Under the pieces are notes generated by a model, which was not told the origin of the DNA, made no database searches, and worked only from the letters and a program-made list of their open reading frames with translations. A stretch of 64,000 nucleotides of DNA from Mycolicibacterium neoaurum (GTDB lineage Bacteria; Actinomycetota; Actinomycetes; Mycobacteriales; Mycobacteriaceae). Position 1 is the stretch's first letter, and each line of letters begins with the position of its first letter. Positions 57,474 through 64,000 of this stretch are shown piece by piece. Both the position numbers and the translations under genes were made by a program. The stretch lies in the NCBI RefSeq assembly GCF_036946495.1, contig NZ_JAQIIX010000002.1, positions 1,426,001-1,490,000 of the forward strand, in the 5' to 3' direction.

Positions 57474-60361
57474 GGCACATTCCCTTGCGGAGTCCATGCG
57501 CCGTCTTTGAGAACAGCAACCAGACGTTGAGTTCCATCTTCGAGCACCTCCCACATCTCGGCACCGTCACGCATTCGCGTACCCGTGGCAAAATACTCTG
57601 GAATAACGTCGTCAACACTTTTGGTGAATCCGTTTCCCGTGAATGGATCGTCCCACGAATCGTAACGGTCGGTTCCACCCATATCCGAATTCCGCGGCAC
57701 GTCATATGTTCCCGGCGACTCCAGGTCGGCCTGGAACCGAATGATGTGGGTTCCGGAATCATGTGGTGAGTACGGGGTGTCGTTGTAGTCCAGACGAAGT
57801 CCATCATGCACCTGCGCGGGTGTAGCCAGGTGCGATGTGTCAGCGGCCACAGTGACTGAACCGCCAACGCCGTCTGGCCTGAAATCCTCGTAGGGGGGAT
57901 TCAAGTAATCATCTGCTCGAGGCGGGTGCAAATTGCCGTCGCTGTCGAACCAGCCAGGAGGAATGACCTTCTGCATGACCGTTTCAGGGCCAGGTGCTGG
58001 AAGCTCATCCCGGACGGCATTGACGAGGTTTCGTTCGTCTGGCGTCAACGAGTCTGTCGGCCTATTGATCAGATCGATGAAGTCGTCTCGGCTGACTCCA
58101 TGGCTTTGCAGAGCGTCGTTGACGCGCTGGTTGTCTCCGAGTTGCTCAGGAGCAAAGGATGTCTGATGAGGGGTTCCGTCAGCCAGCGTGTATACACGAC
58201 CGCTATCGGGCTGTTCAGGTATCTGGCCATCGTCCGGCCCGCGGGACACATCCGATTGCGCGTCGTCTGCTGTGCCAACACGGCCAGTAGGATCGCCTGT
58301 TCCCGTCGAGTCAGCTTCAGGACCCGATCCTGACCCCTCCGCAGGCGGGTCCTTCGCAGCGCCGTCGCCGGTGTCTGAACCGCTATGACTGGACGGCTCA
58401 CTCGGCCCCTCGCCCCCAGCATGCGATCCACCCCCGGAATCCGACCCGCCGCCGGCCACCGGGCCCGGCCCATCGCCACCACCGGACTTGCTCGGTCCAC
58501 CCGAGCCGGATGACTCGGCTGACGGTGACGAATGCGAGCCACCCGAAGGCGCTTCCCCGCCAGCGCTGGGCGAACCACCCGTCGGCACAGGGCCGTTCGA
58601 TGAAGGTCCACCCGAGGCCGCACCACCGGAACTGTCACCGCCGCCATGGGTCGGCGATCCGCCTGTCGGTACGGAGCCACTCGACGACGGAGCATCGCCG
58701 CCACCGTGGGTCGGACTGCCACCGGTGGGCGCCGGCCCACCGGACGACAGAGAGCCCGGGCCGGCGCCGTCACGATGAGGGCCAGAGCCATTGGGCGACG
58801 GCGTATTTCCTGCCCCAGAACCGGATCCCGTCGAAGACGGCCCGCCAGGTTCACCGGTCTGCGGTCGCACCGTCGGACTACTGTTCGGCGACCCCGGACT
58901 TCCCCCCGGCGGATTCACGACCGACGGCGGGACTCCAGGCGACGGAGCGAACTCCGGAACATGAGGCGCGCCAGGATTATCCGGCAGATCGGGAAGCTCA
59001 GGCCTGCGAGTCCCGTCAAGGCCCGGCAGCCGCTCGAGCGGACCGAGTTCGCCCTTCTCGAACAGACGGCGCGTCGCGGAAAGCCCCTTGGCTACGGCAC
59101 CGCCCTTGGCGAAGATGCCACCAGGTATGAACAACGACGCGATATTGCCTGCGGCCTCCCCGATGCCCCGTTCGGGGTTCTCGCCCGTGATCTTGTCGAC
59201 CGCGAGGAACTGGCCAAGGGATTCTTTGACGACATCGTCGAGCTTGAACGGATCCTTGACGAGCATGATCGCCGTGTCCGCCATCCCCTTCCAGGTGTCC
59301 GGATCTGCCAGTGCCAGTGTCCCGGAGACCAGCCCGATTGCCGCAACCCCCACACCTACCTGCAGACCGGTGTAGATCTTCAGGCCATCGGCCATCAGAT
59401 TGCCCGCGTCTTCACCGAAGGCTCCAACCAGGATCGGTCGAATCCACTTCTGGAATGAGTCGGCGGCCTCGCCGAGCAGATTTCCCAGCTCCTGGAGAAG
59501 GCCGAGCACGCCCTGCAGTTGATTCTGGAAGTTCTCCAGTACGGTGCCGACATCCTTGGCTATCTGTCGGAGCGTGTTCTCGCCCTCGCCGGTGAAGAAT
59601 CCGGTGACCGTATCCCACAAGCCGTCCAGTGAGATCCGGTCCAGCAGTCGCCGGATGGCGTCCTGGGTCTCCTGAACTCCGCGGGCGAAATCGGTGATGG
59701 TCGTGGAGAGTTGGTCGGCAATGCTGGCCAACTTGGTCGCACCATCACCCAGGTCCTGCAGGGCCTTCTTGATCTGTCCGGCTTCGGGAATGTCCTGCGC
59801 ACCCGCCAGGATCTCCGCCGACTGCAGAGCCGGCTCGAAGACCTTGAGTCCGCGGCCGATGTTGGACCATTGTGCCGCAGTCAGATTCATCATTGCTGAG
59901 TTGCCGGTCGGCCAGGTCAGCGCCATCCCGAACAGCGGAACCATGTTCAACAACGGCTGTATGAGCCACCACTTGGGCGGCGGCGGGACCATACCCGTCA
60001 CAGATGCGTATGGGGCATCACCGGCCTTGGTCTCGGCCTGCTCACCGCTGACCGATCCGGTGGGACCCGACCCGCCCGGCACCGAGGCTTGATCGGCGTG
60101 TTGATAGTTCATGCCGGTGGCTTCCAGCATCAACCCGACACTCTTGAACGCATTGGCGAGTTCGGCCAGATACTTACCGAACTGATCCGCCTGCCGGCCG
60201 TACCCGATTCCGAAGTTCAGTCCGGCGGGGTCGGTCCCGGATGCGATACCGCTTGAGAGCACCTGACTCGTCGCATCCGAGAGCGCCCCGAGTTGTGTCC
60301 CCAGGCCTCCGACGTTCTTGCCGGCGTCGATCAGCGCCTGCGGCTCTACCTCGATCCGCAC
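57470..60361 (-). CDS. CpnT-like type VII secreted toxin with unrecognised C-terminal domain
   Basis: This 963-residue protein has a helical N-terminal domain (residues 1-440) like that of CpnT, including a type VII YxxxD signal at Y86-D90 (NYQHADQAS) and hydrophobic segments around VGVAAIGLVSGTLAL. A Gly/Ser/Pro linker of about 280 residues with repeated PTGGSPTHGGGD units follows. The last 240 residues are the effector: a linking part (QSHGVSRDDFIDLINRPTDS), then a domain with THIIRFQADLES, PRNSDMGGTDRYDSWDDPF and MRDGAEMWEVLEDGTQRLVAV. It lacks the TNT glycohydrolase residues I know. I start it at GTG 60361, four bases after the WXG100 gene. Function inferred from architecture. Confidence 0.75.
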   Translation of the reverse strand: MRIEVEPQALIDAGKNVGGLGTQLGALSDATSQVLSSGIASGTDPAGLNFGIGYGRQADQFGKYLAELANAFKSVGLMLEATGMNYQHADQASVPGGSGPTGSVSGEQAETKAGDAPYASVTGMVPPPPKWWLIQPLLNMVPLFGMALTWPTGNSAMMNLTAAQWSNIGRGLKVFEPALQSAEILAGAQDIPEAGQIKKALQDLGDGATKLASIADQLSTTITDFARGVQETQDAIRRLLDRISLDGLWDTVTGFFTGEGENTLRQIAKDVGTVLENFQNQLQGVLGLLQELGNLLGEAADSFQKWIRPILVGAFGEDAGNLMADGLKIYTGLQVGVGVAAIGLVSGTLALADPDTWKGMADTAIMLVKDPFKLDDVVKESLGQFLAVDKITGENPERGIGEAAGNIASLFIPGGIFAKGGAVAKGLSATRRLFEKGELGPLERLPGLDGTRRPELPDLPDNPGAPHVPEFAPSPGVPPSVVNPPGGSPGSPNSSPTVRPQTGEPGGPSSTGSGSGAGNTPSPNGSGPHRDGAGPGSLSSGGPAPTGGSPTHGGGDAPSSSGSVPTGGSPTHGGGDSSGGAASGGPSSNGPVPTGGSPSAGGEAPSGGSHSSPSAESSGSGGPSKSGGGDGPGPVAGGGSDSGGGSHAGGEGPSEPSSHSGSDTGDGAAKDPPAEGSGSGPEADSTGTGDPTGRVGTADDAQSDVSRGPDDGQIPEQPDSGRVYTLADGTPHQTSFAPEQLGDNQRVNDALQSHGVSRDDFIDLINRPTDSLTPDERNLVNAVRDELPAPGPETVMQKVIPPGWFDSDGNLHPPRADDYLNPPYEDFRPDGVGGSVTVAADTSHLATPAQVHDGLRLDYNDTPYSPHDSGTHIIRFQADLESPGTYDVPRNSDMGGTDRYDSWDDPFTGNGFTKSVDDVIPEYFATGTRMRDGAEMWEVLEDGTQRLVAVLKDGAWTPQGNVP

Positions 60362-60365
60362 CGAA

Positions 60366-60656
60366 TCAGCCCGCCCACATCTTGCCGTTCTTGTCGACGG
60401 CATCGGAGTAGTTCTTGCGCGCATTGTCGGCGACCTGGCACAGCGACTCCAGCGACTTCTTCATCTGCTCGGCACCGTCTTCCCACTGCTGCTGGGTCTG
60501 CGCCTGGGTGTCGGATGCCTGCCCCTCCCAGTTGGCCCGCAGCGCGGCGACCGCCTGGTCGATCTCGTCGAGCACCTCGGCCACCTCGCGGCCGAACTCC
60601 GCCATATGGTCGATGGCGCCCTGCAACTGCGGAAAGTCCACGATCAGCTTCGTCAT
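60366..60656 (-). CDS. WXG100 protein, EsxE-like
   Basis: This 96-residue helical hairpin protein has the W-x-G turn at W43-G45 (ANWEGQAS), flanked by two amphipathic helices. AGGAGG lies five bases before ATG 60656; the GTG three bases earlier is too near it. No YxxxD follows the second helix (NYSDAVD has one residue too many), so its partner must provide the secretion signal. It forms a pair with the larger WXG100-like protein upstream, as EsxE/EsxF do before CpnT. Confidence 0.85.
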   Translation of the reverse strand: MTKLIVDFPQLQGAIDHMAEFGREVAEVLDEIDQAVAALRANWEGQASDTQAQTQQQWEDGAEQMKKSLESLCQVADNARKNYSDAVDKNGKMWAG

Positions 60657-61465
60657 CACAACCTCCTACCGGGCGCGGACTCCAGGCCCGACGTACCAGG
60701 ATCCGCTCGCTCGGGCTCCACCGGCGCTGCCGAACCCGGCCCGGCACCGGCCGACGCTCCCTCGGGCGCCTGCGCCTCAGGCTTTTCTTCCCCGGCGGCC
60801 TCAGCGGCGCCGGAGGCCTCCGCGGCATCGGCGGCCTCGGCTTGCTGGGCGATCTCGATACCCGCTTGCACCGCCTGTTGGGCGGCACCGGCCGCGATCT
60901 GGCCGGCTTGCACCAGGCCGGCGGTCAACTGGCCGGCCATCTGTGCCGGAATCGCTCCCAGCTGTGACAACGGCTGCATGACCTGCCCGAGGTTCATCGA
61001 GTCGGCCAGGCTTGGGGCATTCGCACCAGCGCCGCCGGTCTGCCCGCTCGCCCCGCCGGCCGGAGCCGCTGAACCACCCGCCGAGGACGCAGCAGCAGGC
61101 GCAGCGCCACCCGCCGGACTGCCACCCCCGCCCCCACTGCCGGTGCCACCGCCACCACCGCCCTGCATGGACGTCCCCAGCGCCCTGCCTGCCTCTTCGT
61201 CCTGGGCCGCATAAACCCGGCCCGCCTCATCCAGAGCATCCGACATGGTCTGCAGCGCGCGGACCACCTGCCCGGCCCCGTTGTGCCACTGATCCCAGTA
61301 CTTCCCGAACGCGGTGGCGGCCTCGCCCTTCCAGCCTGATGACAGCAGGTTGCTGGTCTCCAGATCGACCGACGACAGGCCGTCCTGAAGGCGCTGGGCG
61401 GACGCGCGCAATCGATCAGCCGCGACGTGCAGTTCCGAGGTGACGACCTCGACCGACCCGCTCAT
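60656..61465 (-). CDS. WXG100 protein with long Ala/Gly-rich tail, EsxF-like
   Basis: This 269-residue protein has a WXG100 domain in its first 95 residues: W45-x-G47 (SGWKGEAA), then the YxxxD signal Y85-D89 (VYAAQDEE) after helix 2. It is followed by a Gly/Ala-rich linker (GGGGGGTGSGGGGG) and a helical Ala-rich tail (AQQAVQAGIEIAQQAEA). It heads the toxin operon; its stop overlaps the next ATG. The long tail is unusual for Esx proteins and may fold with the toxin during export through an ESX system, none of whose core genes are in this window. Confidence 0.8.
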   Translation of the reverse strand: MSGSVEVVTSELHVAADRLRASAQRLQDGLSSVDLETSNLLSSGWKGEAATAFGKYWDQWHNGAGQVVRALQTMSDALDEAGRVYAAQDEEAGRALGTSMQGGGGGGTGSGGGGGSPAGGAAPAAASSAGGSAAPAGGASGQTGGAGANAPSLADSMNLGQVMQPLSQLGAIPAQMAGQLTAGLVQAGQIAAGAAQQAVQAGIEIAQQAEAADAAEASGAAEAAGEEKPEAQAPEGASAGAGPGSAAPVEPERADPGTSGLESAPGRRL

Positions 61466-61581
61466 CTCACCCCCAACTGGTTCGCCTCCCCTAGCACCCT
61501 AAGCCGGGACCGCGGCCCTGGATCGCACCAATTCGCGGGTGCCGTTTTGGCTGACGGGCCACCCGGAGTACAGTTGCCGAC

Positions 61582-61623
61582 GTGCAGCGGGTGCTCCTTC
61601 TCGGACGCCGCGACGGGGTCTGA
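61582..61623 (+). CDS. leuL: LeuA leader peptide
   Basis: A 13-codon frame, GTG to TGA, encodes MQRVLLLGRRDGV, with three consecutive Leu codons (CTC CTT CTC). Its last codons form the left arm of the terminator hairpin that follows. Together this is the classic arrangement of leucine-controlled attenuation: a stalled ribosome at the Leu codons would leave the arm free to pair elsewhere. It lies about 80 bases before leuA. No ribosome binding site is strong; a start at the GTG is assumed. Confidence 0.65.
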   Translation: MQRVLLLGRRDGV

Positions 61624-61651
61624 TCCAGACTGGCTTCCCGTCGCGGGTTTT
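61608..61651 (+). terminator. Attenuator hairpin of leuA
   Basis: CCGCGACGGG (61608-61617) and CCCGTCGCGG (61637-61646) form a perfect 10-bp stem with a 19-base loop, followed by GTTTT. The left arm overlaps the leader peptide's Arg-Arg-Asp-Gly codons, so ribosome position should decide whether it forms. It precedes leuA by 50 bases. Confidence 0.7.
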
Positions 61652-61700
61652 CGCGATGCGCCGGTCTGATAGCAACCACAAGACCCCCGGAGCCACTACA

Positions 61701-63533
61701 ATGACCAGCTTCAGCAAGTCCTCAGTAGATTCCCCCGACGCTTTTTCGTCGGTGCGCACCATCAACACCCCCGCGGGTGCCCCCAACCCCGGCCAGCCGG
61801 CGTGGAACACCCAGCGCGGCTCGTCCATGCCGGTGAACCGGTACCGATCCTTCGCCGAAGAGGTCGAACCGATCCGCCTGACCGACCGGACCTGGCCGGA
61901 CAAGGTGATCGACACCGCGCCGTCCTGGTGCGCAGTGGATCTGCGTGACGGCAACCAGGCACTGATCGATCCGATGAGCCCGGCCCGCAAACGCCGGATG
62001 TTCGACCTGCTGGTGCGCATGGGTTACAAGGAGATCGAGGTCGGTTTCCCGTCGGCCAGTCAGACCGATTTCGACTTCGTCCGCGAGATCATCGAGCAGG
62101 GTGCCATCCCCGACGACGTCACCATCCAGGTGCTGACCCAGTGCCGGCCGGAACTGATCACCCGCACCTTCGAGGCGTGCTCCGGCGCGCCGAAGGTGAT
62201 TGTGCATTTCTACAACTCGACGTCGATCCTGCAGCGCCGCGTGGTCTTCCGCGCCGACCGTGACGCTGTCAAGGCGATCGCCACCGATGGCGCCCGGATG
62301 TGCGTCGAGGAGGCCAAGAAGTACCCGGACACCAAGTGGCGCTTCGAGTATTCGCCGGAGTCCTACACCGGTACCGAACTGGAGTACGCCGTCGACGTCT
62401 GCAATGCCGTCGCCGAGATCGTCAAGCCCACCCCCGATGTCCCGCTGATCATCAACCTGCCCGCCACCGTCGAGATGGCCACGCCCAACGTGTACGCCGA
62501 TTCGATCGAGTGGATGAACCGGCACCTGAGCCCGCGCGATTCCATCATCCTGAGCCTGCACCCGCACAATGACCGCGGAACTGCCGTTGCTGCAGCCGAA
62601 TTGGGCTACCAGGCCGGAGCGGACCGGATCGAGGGATGCCTGTTCGGCAACGGCGAGCGCACCGGCAACGTCTGCCTGGTGACACTGGGTCTGAACATGT
62701 TCAGCCGCGGCGTGGATCCGCAGATCGACTTCTCCAACATCGACGAGATCCGCCGCACGGTCGAGTACTGCAACCAGCTGCCGGTGCACGAGCGGCATCC
62801 CTACGGTGGCGATCTGGTCTACACCGCCTTCTCCGGCAGCCACCAGGACGCCATCAACAAGGGCCTGGATGCGATGAAAGTATCCGCCGACGAACAAGAT
62901 TCGGATGTCGATGACATCCTGTGGCAGGTTCCGTACCTGCCGATCGACCCCAAGGACGTCGGGCGCACCTACGAGGCCGTGATCCGGGTGAACTCGCAGT
63001 CCGGCAAGGGCGGCGTCGCCTACATCATGAAGGCCGACCACGGGCTGGCGCTGCCGCGACGGCTGCAGATCGAGTTCAGCCAGGCCATCCAGCAGATCAC
63101 CGACGGTGAAGGCGGCGAGGTTTCACCCAAGGAGATCTGGGACGCGTTTTCCGAGGAGTACCTGCAGCCGATCGTTCCGCTGGAACGCATCCGACAGAAG
63201 GTGGACGCCGCCGAGGTCGACGGTGGCACCGACACCATCACTGCGACGGTGTTGGTCAACGGCGAGGAACGCGAGATCGTCGGTGCCGGCAACGGACCGC
63301 TGGCGGCGTTCGTGGACGCCGTGGGTGCCATCGGGTTCAACGTCAACGTGCTGGACTACTCCGAGCATGCGATGTCCTCCGGCGAGGAGGCCCAAGCCGC
63401 CGCCTACGTCGAGGCATCCATCGACGGCCGCACGGTATGGGGTGTCGGTATCGCCACCTCGATCACGACCGCGTCGCTGCGGGCGGTGGTCTCGGCGGTG
63501 AACCGGGCGGCGCGTCAGAACAACGCGAACTGA
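61701..63533 (+). CDS. leuA: 2-isopropylmalate synthase
   Basis: This 610-residue enzyme condenses acetyl-CoA with 2-oxoisovalerate, the first step of leucine synthesis. The TIM barrel shows VDLRDGNQALIDPMSPARKRRMF (metal Asp), GYKEIEVGFPSASQTDFDF and LSLHPHNDRGTAVAAAELGYQAGADRIEG, with the metal His pair. The C-terminal regulatory domain (VLVNGEEREIVGAGNGPLAAFVDAVG) gives leucine feedback control. ATG 61701 gives the mycobacterial N-terminus MTSFSKSSVDSPDAF; no extra repeats of the kind known in M. tuberculosis LeuA appear. A leader peptide and attenuator precede it. The gene converges on the exonuclease gene, overlapping by 19 bases. Confidence 0.95.
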   Translation: MTSFSKSSVDSPDAFSSVRTINTPAGAPNPGQPAWNTQRGSSMPVNRYRSFAEEVEPIRLTDRTWPDKVIDTAPSWCAVDLRDGNQALIDPMSPARKRRMFDLLVRMGYKEIEVGFPSASQTDFDFVREIIEQGAIPDDVTIQVLTQCRPELITRTFEACSGAPKVIVHFYNSTSILQRRVVFRADRDAVKAIATDGARMCVEEAKKYPDTKWRFEYSPESYTGTELEYAVDVCNAVAEIVKPTPDVPLIINLPATVEMATPNVYADSIEWMNRHLSPRDSIILSLHPHNDRGTAVAAAELGYQAGADRIEGCLFGNGERTGNVCLVTLGLNMFSRGVDPQIDFSNIDEIRRTVEYCNQLPVHERHPYGGDLVYTAFSGSHQDAINKGLDAMKVSADEQDSDVDDILWQVPYLPIDPKDVGRTYEAVIRVNSQSGKGGVAYIMKADHGLALPRRLQIEFSQAIQQITDGEGGEVSPKEIWDAFSEEYLQPIVPLERIRQKVDAAEVDGGTDTITATVLVNGEEREIVGAGNGPLAAFVDAVGAIGFNVNVLDYSEHAMSSGEEAQAAAYVEASIDGRTVWGVGIATSITTASLRAVVSAVNRAARQNNAN

Positions 63534-64000
63534 TCTCCGTCGGCGGTGGCATCGACGAACGGCTCGACGTCGGTGCCGCCGGCCACCCGGTCGATCATCA
63601 TCATGAACTCGGCATCGCCGACCAACGGAATGCCCAGGTCGGCCGCCTGGTAGCCCTTACCCTGTTCCGGTTCCGGTTCATTGCAGACGACCAGCGAGGT
63701 CTGCTGATCGACGTTCTCGGCGTACGCCAACCCTGCGTCCAGGATCCGCTCGATGACCTCTTCGTGGGTGCGGGTCATCTCCGCTGACAACGCCACGCGC
63801 ATGCCCTGCACCAATGGCCGGTCGGCAACGTAGGGCCCCGGATTCTGGAAGGCGCACGGCATCCTGGCGGCAAGCACCTTCAACGGGCGCAGCTCATCGT
63901 GGGTGACCCGGCCGTTGGGCCAGATGCGTCGGCTGACTGGCCGGATGGGCAGCCACGATCGTCGTTCGCGCGCCTGCACCAACGCCGGTTTGAGGATCTG
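63515..64000 (-). CDS. DnaQ-type 3'-5' exonuclease, C-terminal part with BRCT domain
   Basis: Only the last 161 codons of this gene lie in the window; it continues beyond position 64000. The visible part has an exonuclease-linker region (VTHDELRPLKVLAARMPC) and then a BRCT domain (GMRVALSAEMTRTHEEVIERILDAGLAYAENVDQQTSLVVCNEP...YQAADLGIPLVGDAEFMMMI). This matches the C-terminus of the DnaQ-like protein found after leuA in mycobacteria (Rv3711c). The catalytic DEDDh domain should lie outside the window. Confidence 0.78.
   Translation of the reverse strand, partial: QILKPALVQARERRSWLPIRPVSRRIWPNGRVTHDELRPLKVLAARMPCAFQNPGPYVADRPLVQGMRVALSAEMTRTHEEVIERILDAGLAYAENVDQQTSLVVCNEPEPEQGKGYQAADLGIPLVGDAEFMMMIDRVAGGTDVEPFVDATADGDQFALF

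Noticed and set aside
58069..58854. Frames antisense to the toxin linker
   Set aside because: Repeats in these frames only mirror the Gly/Ser/Pro linker of the toxin.
58350..59040. Possible CRISPR or tandem DNA repeat
   Set aside because: The repetition is coding repeats (PTGGSPTHGGGD) with no regular spacers. No CRISPR array is seen anywhere in the window.
61539..61700. N-terminal extension of leuA
   Set aside because: The upstream frame runs through the leader peptide and attenuator; ATG 61701 gives the normal mycobacterial N-terminus.

Overview
The window is high-GC actinobacterial DNA that I assign to a fast-growing Mycobacterium (Mycolicibacterium). The evidence is the egtABCDE ergothioneine operon beside a Rv3705c/Rv3705A/Rv3706c-like trio, then asd-ask and divergent leuA in the order known from M. 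tuberculosis. A MoxR/DUF58/DUF4350/SpoIIM/RDD block, an LfrR/LfrA efflux pair and a mycofactocin-linked alcohol oxidation locus also fit. Many genes overlap by 4 bases (ATGA/GTGA), so long translationally coupled operons dominate.

Layout. 1-3144: end of a mobile or genomic island with lower G+C, two decayed IS3-family elements and two orphan genes; it ends exactly at the 3' half of a tRNA-Pro(CGG), the likely attachment site. 3250-6847: soluble Ser/Thr kinase, asparagine-type permease, acyl-CoA thioesterase II, small helical protein. 6880-13767: MoxR AAA+ operon with DUF4129, DUF4350 and DUF58 partners, then SpoIIM-like and RDD proteins. 13777-18639: LfrR/LfrA with tandem operators, a carotenoid oxygenase divergent from a PadR regulator across a large palindrome, and a second PadR. 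18660-22535: membrane protein, methyltransferase, glutamate-cysteine-ligase-like enzyme and an MftM-like mycofactocin methyltransferase. 22545-29616: alcohol oxidation locus with MnoR/MnoS two-component system, two iron-type alcohol dehydrogenases (one is Mno), and a MoxR-like AAA+/VWA pair. A 15-base motif is shared by the two dehydrogenase promoters.

29780-48000: dehalogenase-like hydrolase lacking its catalytic histidine, HxlR regulator, egtEDCBA, secreted proteins, a GH13 enzyme, a TetR-controlled PhyH/permease/RidA operon, DUF4185 protein, asd and ask. 47735-55214: nitrogen block with amt, then a type III glutamine synthetase, split glutamate-synthase-like GlxB/C/D proteins, a sarcosine-oxidase-like flavoprotein and an XRE-cupin regulator. 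Together these resemble an amine-handling (N-methylglutamate-type) pathway. 55236-61465: a CpnT-like type VII secretion toxin operon (two WXG100 proteins, a 963-residue toxin with an unrecognised C-terminal domain, two putative immunity genes and a frameshifted third). 61582-63533: leuA with an apparent leucine leader peptide and attenuator. The window ends inside an exonuclease/BRCT gene.

The most novel-looking parts are the toxin operon with its unknown effector domain and immunity genes, the leuA attenuator, the AAA+/VWA pair and shared promoter motif of the alcohol locus, and the split-glutamate-synthase amine cluster.
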